NCBI GenBank assembly: GCA_024236495.1 | Contig: JACKKJ010000005.1 | Location: forward strand, 62,001 to 126,000 | Direction of reading: 5' to 3' | From: Paracoccaceae bacterium | Lineage (GTDB): Bacteria > Pseudomonadota > Alphaproteobacteria > Rhodobacterales > Rhodobacteraceae | DNA: 64,000 bases | In this document: piece by piece, positions 25,821-34,587 of the stretch | Position numbering within the stretch: the first letter of the stretch is position 1 | Layout of the letters: the number at the start of each line of letters is the position of its first letter | Position numbers and translations under genes: made by a program | The notes under the pieces: generated by a model | What the model saw: only the letters and a program-made list of their open reading frames with translations | What the model was told of the DNA's origin: nothing | Databases searched by the model: none

Positions 25821-26723
25821 GTGGCGTTTACACTCAGGCAGTTGCAGTTCTTCGTGGCGGCGGCCGAACGCGGCAGCGTATCGGGCGCGGCGCGCGCGCT
25901 GTCGATATCCCAGTCATCGGTGACCGAGGCGATCCAGTCGCTGGAGGATGACCTTGGCGTCGTCCTGTTCGAACGCCGCGCGCGCGGGCTGGACCTGACG
26001 CACAAGGGGTCGCTGTTCCTGCGCCACGCGACGCAGATCCTTGGCGATGTCTCCAATGCCAGGATGGCCTTTCGCGAAGAGGTGGGGGCTGTCGGGGGGC
26101 GTCTGTCGCTTGGCGTCACCTCGCTGGTCGCGGGCTATGTCCTGTCCGACATCCTGTCGCGCTTCCGCCGCGCCTGGCCGCAGGTCGAGCTTTCCGCGAT
26201 CGAGGACAATGGCGACTATCTCCAGCACCTGCTGATCGGCGGGGAACTTGATGTGGCGGTGATGCTGACCTCCTCGATCCGCGATCGCGCGGCGCTGAAC
26301 GTGGAATCGCTTCTGGTGTCGCCCTACAGGCTGTGGCTGCCGCTTGGGCACCGGCTGGCCGAAGCCGAGGCGATCACGCTTGACGACCTTGCCGGGGAAC
26401 AACTGATCGTACTGATGGTCGACGAGATCGAGGAATCGACACGCCGGCTCATGGGGGCGCTGTCGGTCAAGCCCGACATCGCGTTCCGCACCCGGTCCGT
26501 TGAGGCCGTGCGGTCGCTGGTCGCCACCGGGGCGGGGGTCGCGCTGCTGCCCTCGCTTGTCTACCGGCCCTGGTCGCTTGAAGGCGACCGGATCGAGATT
26601 CGCGACGTTTCGGGCGATCTTCCTTCGGTGCAGGTCGGGCTGGTGTGGCGCAAGGGCGCCCCGCTTTCCCCGGTTGCGCGCCACTTCATACGCGCCGCAC
26701 AGGGCGCGGTGCCGGAGCGCTAA
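25821..26723 (+). CDS. LysR-family transcriptional regulator
   Basis: This is a ~300-residue regulator with an N-terminal winged helix (FTLRQLQFFVAAAERGS, AARALSISQSSVTEAI) and a periplasmic-binding-like effector domain (about 90-300). I prefer the GTG at 25821, which follows a GGGGGGA ribosome site and matches usual LysR starts; an in-frame ATG at 25800 would add seven residues. It lies between the Na/Pi gene (divergent) and the polyamine-type ABC operon (same direction, 217 bp on). It may control either; the effector is unknown. Confidence 0.88.
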   Translation: MAFTLRQLQFFVAAAERGSVSGAARALSISQSSVTEAIQSLEDDLGVVLFERRARGLDLTHKGSLFLRHATQILGDVSNARMAFREEVGAVGGRLSLGVTSLVAGYVLSDILSRFRRAWPQVELSAIEDNGDYLQHLLIGGELDVAVMLTSSIRDRAALNVESLLVSPYRLWLPLGHRLAEAEAITLDDLAGEQLIVLMVDEIEESTRRLMGALSVKPDIAFRTRSVEAVRSLVATGAGVALLPSLVYRPWSLEGDRIEIRDVSGDLPSVQVGLVWRKGAPLSPVARHFIRAAQGAVPER

Positions 26724-26726
26724 GAT

Positions 26727-26745
26727 ATATCGGTTTTCCCGATAT
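26727..26745 (+). repeat. AT-rich inverted repeat just after the LysR stop
   Basis: ATATCGG (26727-26733) pairs perfectly with CCGATAT (26739-26745) around a TTTTC loop, three bases past the LysR stop. It is followed by a pyrimidine-rich stretch (TTTCTTCCTTTT at 26750-26761). It could be a weak terminator of the LysR gene or a regulator site for the downstream ABC operon. Confidence 0.45.
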
Positions 26746-26940
26746 CACGTTTCTTCCTTTTGATATTGCGAATGATCGGGGCGCGGCGCAGTCTGATGCC
26801 GACGCGCCGGGGTGCTGCCCCGGGGGGCGGACGCTTGACTGTCCCGCCCCCGGAACCCTCGCGGGGCAGTCGGCCTGCCAACCCAAGACAATGGCCGCGC
26901 TTCAAGACAGAACGGCCGCAACACGACAGGAGAGCCACCG

Positions 26941-28095
26941 ATGAAGAAACTGCTCATTTCCACCACGGCGTTGGCAATGGTCGCGACCAATGCCGGCGCT
27001 GCCGAAATGCTGGCCGCGCTGGGCGCGCCGGAAGGCCAGGTAAACATCGTCGCCTGGCCCGGCTACATCGAACGCGGCGAAACGGACGCCGCCTTCGACT
27101 GGGTCACAAAGTTCGAGGAGGCCTCGGGCTGCAAGGTCAACGTCAAGACCGCCAACACATCCGACGAAATGGTCGCGCTGATGAACGAGGGCGGTTTTGA
27201 CCTGGTGACGGCGTCGGGCGATGCCTCTCTCAGGCTTGTCGCGGGCGGGCGGGTTCAGCCCGTCAACGTCGATCTGATCCCGTCCTGGTCGAGTGTCGAT
27301 GACCGGCTGAAGGATGCGCCCTGGCACACCGTCGATGGCGTCCACTACGGCACGCCCTACATGTGGGGCCCGAACGTGTTGATGTACAACACCGATGTGT
27401 TCAAGGAGGCGCCGACATCCTGGAACGTGGTGTTCGAGGAAATGATGCTGCCGGACGGGCAATCCAACAAGGGGCGCGTCCAGGCCTATGACGGTCCGAT
27501 CCATGTGGCCGACGCGGCGCAATACCTGATGTTCCACAAGCCGGAACTTGGCATCACCTCGCCCTATGAGTTGAACGAGGATCAGTACAAGGCCGCGCTT
27601 GACCTGCTGCGTGGTCAACGCGAACTTGTCAGCCGCTACTGGCACGACGCCTTCATCCAGATGGATGACTTCAAGAACGAGGGTGTCGTGGCGTCCGGGT
27701 CCTGGCCGTTTCAGGTCAACCTGCTGAAATCCGAAGGCCTGCCCATTTCCAGCGTCATCCCCGAAGAGGGCGCGACGGGCTGGGCCGACACGACGATGAT
27801 GCATGTGGATGCCGCGAACCCCACCTGTTCCTATCTCTGGATGGAGCACTCGCTGGCGTCCAACCTTCAGTCCGATCTTTCGGTCTGGTTCGGGGCCGTG
27901 CCCTCGGTTCCCGCCGCCTGCACCGACGGTCGCGGGATGCAGAACCAGGAAGGTTGCGACGCCAACGGCCTGGCCGATTTCGACAAGATCCGCTTCTGGA
28001 CCACGCCGGTTTCCAACTGCGCCCAGGGCGCCGGCGCATGCGTGCCCTATTACCGCTGGGTCAGCGACTACATCGGCGTGATCGGCGGCCGCTGA
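26941..28095 (+). CDS. ydcS: ABC transporter substrate-binding protein, YdcS/PotD-like
   Basis: This 384-residue periplasmic binding protein has a Sec signal (MKKLLISTTALAMVATNAGA, cleavage near 21). The class-typical NIVAWPGYIERG opening and the GTPYMWGPNVLMYN stretch with aromatic ligand residues fit polyamine/GABA-like binding. Several cysteines near the C-terminus are unusual (CTDGRG, EGC, SNC, GAC). Gene order with an ATPase, two permeases and an aminobutyraldehyde-type dehydrogenase matches E. coli ydcSTUV-patD. The substrate is probably putrescine or a related amine. Confidence 0.85.
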   Translation: MKKLLISTTALAMVATNAGAAEMLAALGAPEGQVNIVAWPGYIERGETDAAFDWVTKFEEASGCKVNVKTANTSDEMVALMNEGGFDLVTASGDASLRLVAGGRVQPVNVDLIPSWSSVDDRLKDAPWHTVDGVHYGTPYMWGPNVLMYNTDVFKEAPTSWNVVFEEMMLPDGQSNKGRVQAYDGPIHVADAAQYLMFHKPELGITSPYELNEDQYKAALDLLRGQRELVSRYWHDAFIQMDDFKNEGVVASGSWPFQVNLLKSEGLPISSVIPEEGATGWADTTMMHVDAANPTCSYLWMEHSLASNLQSDLSVWFGAVPSVPAACTDGRGMQNQEGCDANGLADFDKIRFWTTPVSNCAQGAGACVPYYRWVSDYIGVIGGR

Positions 28096-28139
28096 AGCAA
28101 CCACAACCGCCCGGGTCTACCGTGGCCACCACGCACACC

Positions 28140-28162
28140 TCCCCCGGCGTCATGCCGGGGGA
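28140..28162 (+). repeat. Intercistronic hairpin between ydcS and ydcT
   Basis: A perfect 9-bp stem (28140-28148 with 28154-28162) with a 5-base loop sits between the stop of the binding protein and the ATPase gene. There is no U-tract. Such structures often stabilise the 5' mRNA and give higher expression of the binding protein than of the membrane parts. Confidence 0.65.
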
Positions 28163-28180
28163 CCGTTGGAAATTTACCGC

Positions 28181-29173
28181 ATGAACGCCGCCGTCGAATT
28201 CCAATCCGTCTCGCGTCATTTCGGCACCGTCCGCGCGGTGGACAGGGTCGATCTTTCCATTGCCGAAGGATCGTTCTTTGCCATGCTTGGCCCGTCCGGT
28301 TCGGGCAAGACGACCTGCCTGCGGCTCATATCCGGCTTCGAGAAGCCGACTGCCGGCGCGATCCGAATCTTCGGCGAGGACATGGGCGATGTGCCCCCGA
28401 ACCGGCGCCATGTGAACACCGTCTTCCAGGACTACGCGCTGTTCCCGCACATGAACGTGCGCGACAACGTCGCCTACGGGCTGATGGTGAAGGGTGTCGA
28501 TCGCCGTGCCCGTCATGGCAAGGCCGAAGAGATGCTGGCGCTTGTGAAGCTTGACGGTTTCGGCGACCGCAAGCCCGCGCAGCTATCCGGTGGCCAGCGG
28601 CAGCGGGTGGCGCTTGCGCGCGCGCTGGTGAACGAACCGCGTGTTCTGCTGCTTGACGAGCCGCTTGGTGCGCTTGACCTGAAACTGCGCGAGGCGATGC
28701 AGGACGAGCTGAAGACCCTGCAGCAAAGGCTTGGCATCACATTCGTCTTCGTTACCCACGACCAGGGTGAGGCGCTGTCGATGGCCGACCGCGTCGCTGT
28801 CTTCAACGAGGGCCGGATCGCCCAGGTCGGAACCCCATCCGAGGTCTACGACCGCCCCGCGACACGGTTCGTCGCGGATTTCGTCGGCTCGTCCAACGTG
28901 CTGTCGCCGGACCTCACCCGCGCCTTCGGTGGACCCGCCCGATGGGCCAGCCTGCGGCCCGAATCCATTCGCCTGACCGATGGGGCGGGGGCGCGCGCCT
29001 CCGGCCGCGTGACCGCGCTGCGCTATCTTGGATCGGGCACCCGCGTTGCGCTTGAGGCGGGCGGTCAGGAAATCGCCGTCCTCGTGCCATCGGGCGGGGC
29101 CGTGCCCGGCGTCGGCGAGGTTGCCGGGCTGGCCTGGGACGCCGCCGCGCTTCACCTCATGGAGGAGGCGTGA
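28181..29173 (+). CDS. ydcT: ABC transporter ATPase, YdcT/PotA-like
   Basis: This 330-residue ATPase has Walker A GPSGSGKT (near 40), signature LSGGQRQRV (near 140), Walker B LLLDEPLGALD and the H-loop VTHDQGEAL. A C-terminal TOBE-like regulatory domain follows (about 240-330). The ATG at 28181 was chosen over an in-frame TTG fifteen bases earlier. It overlaps the first permease gene by one base. Together with YdcU and YdcV it energises uptake of the ligand delivered by the binding protein. Confidence 0.92.
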   Translation: MNAAVEFQSVSRHFGTVRAVDRVDLSIAEGSFFAMLGPSGSGKTTCLRLISGFEKPTAGAIRIFGEDMGDVPPNRRHVNTVFQDYALFPHMNVRDNVAYGLMVKGVDRRARHGKAEEMLALVKLDGFGDRKPAQLSGGQRQRVALARALVNEPRVLLLDEPLGALDLKLREAMQDELKTLQQRLGITFVFVTHDQGEALSMADRVAVFNEGRIAQVGTPSEVYDRPATRFVADFVGSSNVLSPDLTRAFGGPARWASLRPESIRLTDGAGARASGRVTALRYLGSGTRVALEAGGQEIAVLVPSGGAVPGVGEVAGLAWDAAALHLMEEA

Positions 29174-30105
29174 TGGAAAGCGCCCATCCCGCGCGCGGCC
29201 AGGCCGACCGCCTGACCGGCGTCTTCTGGCGTCGGCCAAAGCTTCTGACCGCGCTTCTGATCGCGCCCCCGCTTCTATGGCTGGGTGTGGTCTATGTGGG
29301 GTCGCTTGCCGCGCTCCTGCTGCAAAGCTTCTATTCCATCGACGAATTCTCGGGCGTGGTGGTGCGTGAATTCACGCTCAAGACCTATGCCGAACTGCTG
29401 ATCCCGTCGAACTATGACGTGATCCTGCGCACGGTCGCGATGGCCGCGGCGGTGACGGTCGCGTCGGTCGTCCTGGCCTTTCCCGTCGCCTTCTTCGCGG
29501 CGCGCTATGCCAGGGGGCGGTGGAAAGCGGTCTTCTACCTGGGGATCATGCTGCCGCTCTGGTCGTCCTACCTTGTCAAGGTCTACGCCTGGAAGCTGAT
29601 CCTGGCGAAGGAGGGGATCATCACCTGGGCGGCCGAGGGGATCGGCGCGGGCAGCATCCTGAACGCGGTGCTGGCCATCCCGGTGATCGGCGGAAATTCC
29701 CTTTCCACCTCCTATATCGGCACCTTCCTTGTCTTCGTCTATGTCTGGCTGCCCTACATGATCCTGCCGATGCAGGCGGCGCTGGAGCGGGTTCCGACCT
29801 CGATGCTGGAGGCGTCGGCGGATCTGGGCGCCGGGGGCCTGCGGACCCTTCGCAGCGTGATCCTGCCGCTTGCCCTGCCGGGGATCGTCGCGGGGTCGAT
29901 CTTCACCTTTTCCCTGACGCTGGGCGACTACATCATCCCCCAGATCGTCGGCTCCAGCCGGTTCTTCATCGGGCAGGCGGTCTATTCGCTGCAAGGGACG
30001 GCGGGGAACATCCCGCTGGCCGCGGCCTTCGCCGTCGTGCCCATCGTCATCATGCTGGTCTACCTGACCATCGCGCGGAAGATGGGGGCGTTCGATGCAC
30101 TCTGA
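29173..30105 (+). CDS. ydcU: ABC transporter permease, YdcU/PotB-like
   Basis: This 310-residue inner-membrane permease has about six transmembrane segments. The EAA loop motif ASADLGAGGLRTLRSVILPLALPG (near 215-240) contacts the ATPase. It starts at the stop of ydcT (TGATG). A GTG one codon upstream is also possible. Its end overlaps the next permease by 11 bases. Confidence 0.91.
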   Translation: MESAHPARGQADRLTGVFWRRPKLLTALLIAPPLLWLGVVYVGSLAALLLQSFYSIDEFSGVVVREFTLKTYAELLIPSNYDVILRTVAMAAAVTVASVVLAFPVAFFAARYARGRWKAVFYLGIMLPLWSSYLVKVYAWKLILAKEGIITWAAEGIGAGSILNAVLAIPVIGGNSLSTSYIGTFLVFVYVWLPYMILPMQAALERVPTSMLEASADLGAGGLRTLRSVILPLALPGIVAGSIFTFSLTLGDYIIPQIVGSSRFFIGQAVYSLQGTAGNIPLAAAFAVVPIVIMLVYLTIARKMGAFDAL

Positions 30106-30904
30106 CGCCCGCCCGCCGCTTGGCCTGACGATTGCCGCCATCGGGGGGCTTCTGTTCCTGCACCTGCCGATCGCGCTGATCTTCCTTTACGCCTTCACGA
30201 CCGAAGACCGCAGCTATCAGTTCCCGCCTCCGGACCTGACGCTGAAGTGGTTCGCGGTGGCCTGGAACCGGCAGGATATCTGGCCGCCGCTTTACCTTTC
30301 GCTCAGGGTCGCGGCGATCGCGTCTGGTATGGCGCTGGTGCTGGGGACGCTTTGCGCGGCGGCGATGGCGCGCGCGCGCTTCTTCGGGCGCGATACGGTA
30401 TCGCTGCTGGTCATCCTGCCGATCGCGCTTCCGGGGATCATCACCGGCATGTCGCTCAGGTCGGCCTTTGCCATCGCGGACATCCCCTTTTCGACCTGGA
30501 CCATCGTCCTGGGCCACGCGACCTTCTGCATCGTGATCGTCTACAACAACGCGGTAGCGCGCTTCCGTCGGCTTGGCGCCTCGATGCTGGAGGCGTCGGC
30601 AGATCTGGGCGCGAATTCGTTCCAGACCTTCCGCCATGTGATCCTGCCGAACCTCGGCTCCGCGCTTCTGGCGGGCGGGATGCTCGCCTTCGCGCTGTCG
30701 TTCGACGAGGTGATCGTGACCACCTTCACGGCGGGTCAGCAATCGACGTTGCCGATCTGGATGCTGAACGAGCTGGTCCGGCCAAGGCAGCGGCCGGTGA
30801 CCAACGTGGTGGCCATCGTCGTCTTCACGGCGACCTTCCTGCCGATCCTGGCGGCCTACTACCTGACGCGCGGCGGCGAAGAGACCGCCGGCGGCGGCAA
30901 ATGA
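30095..30904 (+). CDS. ydcV: ABC transporter permease, YdcV/PotC-like
   Basis: This 269-residue second permease has six hydrophobic segments and the EAA motif EASADLGANSFQTFRHVILPNL (near 165-190). The short alternation of aromatic residues at the N-terminal loop (TTEDRSYQFPPPD) is typical of PotC-like proteins. It overlaps ydcU by 11 bases and is followed 13 bases later by the dehydrogenase. Confidence 0.9.
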   Translation: MHSDARPPLGLTIAAIGGLLFLHLPIALIFLYAFTTEDRSYQFPPPDLTLKWFAVAWNRQDIWPPLYLSLRVAAIASGMALVLGTLCAAAMARARFFGRDTVSLLVILPIALPGIITGMSLRSAFAIADIPFSTWTIVLGHATFCIVIVYNNAVARFRRLGASMLEASADLGANSFQTFRHVILPNLGSALLAGGMLAFALSFDEVIVTTFTAGQQSTLPIWMLNELVRPRQRPVTNVVAIVVFTATFLPILAAYYLTRGGEETAGGGK

Positions 30905-30917
30905 AAGGAGACATGGG

Positions 30918-32357
30918 ATGACCATGCAGATCGACACGGCGCTATTGATCGGCGATGCCTTCGAGGCCGGCCAGGAGCGCGCGGAAAAGGTACTGAACCC
31001 CCGGACCGGCGCGCTCATCCTCGAAGTGCCCGAGGCTTCGACCGATCAGGTCGACCGCGCCGTGGCTGCCGCGCGCGGGGCCTTCGATCACTGGTCTCGA
31101 ACGACGCCCGCCGAAAGGTCGGCGGCCTTGCTGCGCATCGCGGACCGGATCGAGGCCGAGGCCGACAGCTTCGGCGCGCTGGAGGCGTTGAACTGCGGCA
31201 AGCCGATCAACGCCGCGAAAGGCGATGAGGTGCCGGCGGTAGTGGATTGCTTCCGTTTCTTCGCCGGTGCGGTGCGGTGCCAGCAGGGGGCAGTCGCCGG
31301 CGAATACCTGGCCGGGCACACCTCGATGATCCGGCGCGATGCCGTGGGTGTCATCGCCTCGATCGCGCCCTGGAACTATCCGCTCATGATGATGGCCTGG
31401 AAGCTTTGTCCGGCGGTTGCTGGTGGCAATACGGTGGTTTTCAAACCCTCCGAACAGACGCCGCTGACCGCGCTGAAGCTGGCCCGCATCCTGGTCGAGG
31501 AATTGCCGGCGGGCGTCGTCAACGTGATCCCGGGACGCGGCGAAACCGTCGGCAACTACCTGATCAACCACCCTGGTGTCGACATGATCAGCCTGACTGG
31601 CGATGTGGCCACGGGCAAGAAGATGCTCGACGCGGCGGCAAGGTCGGTCAAGCGTACCCATCTGGAACTGGGCGGCAAGGCGCCGGTCGTCGTCTTCGAC
31701 GATGCCGATGTGTCCGAAGTGGTCGAGGGCATCCGCGCCTTCGGCTACTATAATGCCGGGCAGGACTGCACCGCGGCCTGCCGTATCTACGCGGGCAAGA
31801 AGGTCTACGACAACCTGGTCGCCGACCTGAGCGCGGCTGTGTCGACGATCCGGCTTGGCAACGCCGACGACACCACCAACGAGATCGGACCGCTGATCAG
31901 CCTGCGCCAGCGCGACCGGGTCGCCAGTTTCGTCGAACGCGCCCGCGAACAGGCGCATATCGAGGTGACGGCGGGCGGCGGCCTCATGGGGAACGAAGGC
32001 TTCTACTACCGGCCGACGGTCATCGCGGGGGCGCGCCAGGAAGACGAGATCGTGCGGCGCGAGGTTTTCGGCCCCGTCGTGTCGGTCACGCCGTTTTCCG
32101 ATGTCGAAGAGGCCGTCGCCTGGGCCAACGACAGCGACTATGGGCTGGCGTCCTCGGTCTGGACGAGGGATGTGGGCCGGGCGATGGCCACAGCCGCGCG
32201 GCTTCGCTATGGCTGCACCTGGATCAACACGCATTTCATGCTGACCAATGAAATGCCGCATGGCGGGCTGAAAAAGTCTGGATATGGCAAGGATATGTCG
32301 TCCTACGCACTAGAAGACTATACGGTTGTGCGGCATGTTATGGTAAAGCACGGCTGA
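30918..32357 (+). CDS. patD: Gamma-aminobutyraldehyde (betaine-type) dehydrogenase
   Basis: This 479-residue NAD-dependent aldehyde dehydrogenase shows APWNYPLMMMAWKL near 150, the general-base Glu250 in LELGGKAP and the nucleophile Cys284 in NAGQDCTAACR. NAGQDCTA after the tyrosines is the E. coli PatD/YdcW pattern. The reaction is oxidation of 4-aminobutanal to 4-aminobutanoate in putrescine breakdown. Location directly behind the ydcSTUV-like transporter supports this. No putrescine aminotransferase gene is in the window. Confidence 0.89.
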   Translation: MTMQIDTALLIGDAFEAGQERAEKVLNPRTGALILEVPEASTDQVDRAVAAARGAFDHWSRTTPAERSAALLRIADRIEAEADSFGALEALNCGKPINAAKGDEVPAVVDCFRFFAGAVRCQQGAVAGEYLAGHTSMIRRDAVGVIASIAPWNYPLMMMAWKLCPAVAGGNTVVFKPSEQTPLTALKLARILVEELPAGVVNVIPGRGETVGNYLINHPGVDMISLTGDVATGKKMLDAAARSVKRTHLELGGKAPVVVFDDADVSEVVEGIRAFGYYNAGQDCTAACRIYAGKKVYDNLVADLSAAVSTIRLGNADDTTNEIGPLISLRQRDRVASFVERAREQAHIEVTAGGGLMGNEGFYYRPTVIAGARQEDEIVRREVFGPVVSVTPFSDVEEAVAWANDSDYGLASSVWTRDVGRAMATAARLRYGCTWINTHFMLTNEMPHGGLKKSGYGKDMSSYALEDYTVVRHVMVKHG

Positions 32358-32461
32358 CGCTTCTTCCCGAGGTGGGCGGGGCCGGCACGGCATGCCGACG
32401 CGACGCAGCCGCACGCAGTCGGACAGGGGCGCGTTCTGGTGGAGCGGGCGCGCCCCGACCC

Positions 32462-33169
32462 TTATGCGGTCAGCGCATCCATTGAAATCGCGCGGGCAAG
32501 CAGGGCTGGAACTTCCGGAAGCGTTCCCACTGGCGGCAGGCAGGGGCCGGAAAACTCGGCGGCGGCGAGCGCGGCGGGGATGTCGGATACGACATGCCCC
32601 CAGCGCGCCACGAACAGGGGCAGACAAAGTGCTTTCGGCCCGGCATCACGCGCAACATCTTCCAGGGCAGGGTCTTCCTCGATGAAGCCAAGCCGGATCG
32701 AATGAACCGGCAGAACCTCTGCGATGGCATCACGAAGTCGCCCTGCGGCTTCGGCCGGGGCACGGCTGCGGCCCGACCCGTGTGCGGCAAGCACAAGGGT
32801 GCAGTCCCGCGCCTGCCAGCCCTGCGCCGCGATCTCTGAACGGGCCGCCCCGGCCGCGATCCTGGCAACCTCGGGCATCAATCCGAAGGCGGGAAGGCAA
32901 GAAAACCCCTCCGCCCCGGTCTCCGCCAACCTTCGGGGCAGTTCGACCCGGGTGAACCAGCCGTCGGCCATGAAGAACGGCAAGACCCGTGCGGAGGTGA
33001 GCCCGCCCACCGCCTGCGCAAGCGCATCGGGCGCGGCGAGCGTGGCGCTCCGCAGGCGCCAGCCCGGCAGATGTGCCGCCACTGCCTTTGCCAGTCCTGC
33101 CAGATCTGCTTCCGCCGATGCGGGGTCGGAGGGCTGGCCATGTGCAACGATCAGGGCATCGCGAGACAT
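32462..33169 (-). CDS. CbiX/SirB-family chelatase-like protein
   Basis: This 235-residue protein is a fusion of two CbiX-like repeats. The N-terminal half begins with the family motif LIVAHGQPSDP and contains VLPFFMADGWFTRVELP; the second half has LVLAAHGSGRSRAP and LPLFVARWGHVVSDIP. The histidines in AHG and GH are metal ligands. CbiX-type proteins insert cobalt or iron into sirohydrochlorin, or act as general ferrochelatase-like proteins. No cobalamin or siroheme gene is next to it, so its substrate is unsure. Confidence 0.8.
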   Translation of the reverse strand: MSRDALIVAHGQPSDPASAEADLAGLAKAVAAHLPGWRLRSATLAAPDALAQAVGGLTSARVLPFFMADGWFTRVELPRRLAETGAEGFSCLPAFGLMPEVARIAAGAARSEIAAQGWQARDCTLVLAAHGSGRSRAPAEAAGRLRDAIAEVLPVHSIRLGFIEEDPALEDVARDAGPKALCLPLFVARWGHVVSDIPAALAAAEFSGPCLPPVGTLPEVPALLARAISMDALTA

Positions 33170-33176
33170 CTTCCGG

Positions 33177-34583
33177 TCACTCCTGCGGGGGGCGCCGAGT
33201 GGGCCAATCGGTCGCGCGATGATAGGCCTGGCCCATCGCCAGCACTGCGGCGTCCTGTCCGTGCGCTCCGATCAGTTGAAGGCCCATCGGAAGCCCCGCC
33301 GGGCCGAAACCGGCCGGAACCGAAAGGGCGGGCAAGCCGATCAGGCTGACGGGTATCACGACCTCCATCCAGCGGTGGTAGGTATCCATCTTTCGCCCAG
33401 CGATCTCCTGCGGCCAGCGCCAGTCGGCGGGGAAAGGCCAGACCTGCGCGGCGGGAAGCGCCAGCGCGTCATAGCGGGCAAACAGGCGATGGGCGGCGGC
33501 GTACCATTCCGACCGCGCGACGCTTGCGGCATAGACCGCCTCGGGCGCGAGCCCGAGGCCCTGCTCGATCTCCCAGACCGCCTCGGGCTTCAGTTGCGCG
33601 CGTTGTGCCGGATCGTCATAAAGCGGCCGCATGGCATTGCTGTTCAGCATCGCCCGAAGGCGCACCCAGGCGTCCCAGATCCGTTCCGCCGGGAATGGGG
33701 GCTCAACCCGTTCGACGATCGCGCCCTGTTCTTCCAGCACCCTCAGCGCGTCTTCGCAGGTCTCCAGAATCCCCGGTTCCATCGCATAGGCGCCGCCCCA
33801 GTCGGCCAGCCAGCCGATCCGAAGGCCCCTGACCGGACGGTCCAGACGGTCCGCGAAGCTTTCCCCGGGCAGGCCGAAGGGGGTTTCCGGGTGCGGCCCT
33901 GCGATCACCTCAAGCAGGCGGGAAAGGTCTTCGACGGTGCGCGCCATCGGCCCGGCGGTCGAGAGTGTGGACAGGAACGTATCGCCCTGGGCGTCCTGCG
34001 GGACGCGCCCGAAGCTGGGACGAAAGCCGTAGACGTTGCAAAAGGCGGCCGGATTGCGCAACGATCCCATCATGTCCGATCCGTCCGCGACCGGCACAAG
34101 GCGCATGGCCAGCGCCGCCGCCGCGCCGCCGGATGAACCACCCGCCGCGCGGGTCGGGTCATAGGGGTTCAGCGTCGCTCCGAAGACCGGGTTGAAGCTG
34201 TGCGACCCCATTCCCCATTCCGGCGTGTTCGTCTTGCCGATGAAGATCGCGCCCGCCGCCCGAAGGCGCGCGGCCAGAAGATCGTCGGCCTTCGGGACGT
34301 GGCCGGCATGGATCGGCGATCCGTGGGTCGTGCGCAGTCCCCTTGTCTCGGTAAGGTCCTTGACGGCAAAGGGCATGCCATGCAGCCAGCCCTGCCGGGG
34401 GGCCTCGTCGGCAGCGCGCGCTTCGGCCAGCAGTTCTTCGCGCGGGCGCAGAGAGACGATGGCATTCACCCTGGCGTTCGCGGCCTCGATCCGGTCAAGG
34501 AAGGCGGTCATCACATCGGCCGCCGAAACCTCGCGGGCGGCGATGCGGGCGGAAAGCTCGGTGGCGGTCAGATGGGTCAGCAT
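33177..34583 (-). CDS. Amidase (amidase signature family)
   Basis: This 468-residue amidase hydrolyses a carboxylic amide. The Ser-cisSer-Lys triad is visible as the lysine in FAVKDLTE, the cis-serine in AAGGSSGGAAAA and the nucleophile serine in GSDMMGSLRNPA. The ATG at 34583 was chosen; it lies 5 bp beyond the stop of the upstream amidase, so the two are co-transcribed. The GSDMMGS variation of the usual GSDxGGS differs slightly from well-known amidases. The natural substrate is unknown. Confidence 0.88.
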   Translation of the reverse strand: MLTHLTATELSARIAAREVSAADVMTAFLDRIEAANARVNAIVSLRPREELLAEARAADEAPRQGWLHGMPFAVKDLTETRGLRTTHGSPIHAGHVPKADDLLAARLRAAGAIFIGKTNTPEWGMGSHSFNPVFGATLNPYDPTRAAGGSSGGAAAALAMRLVPVADGSDMMGSLRNPAAFCNVYGFRPSFGRVPQDAQGDTFLSTLSTAGPMARTVEDLSRLLEVIAGPHPETPFGLPGESFADRLDRPVRGLRIGWLADWGGAYAMEPGILETCEDALRVLEEQGAIVERVEPPFPAERIWDAWVRLRAMLNSNAMRPLYDDPAQRAQLKPEAVWEIEQGLGLAPEAVYAASVARSEWYAAAHRLFARYDALALPAAQVWPFPADWRWPQEIAGRKMDTYHRWMEVVIPVSLIGLPALSVPAGFGPAGLPMGLQLIGAHGQDAAVLAMGQAYHRATDWPTRRPPQE

Positions 34584-34587
34584 GGGA

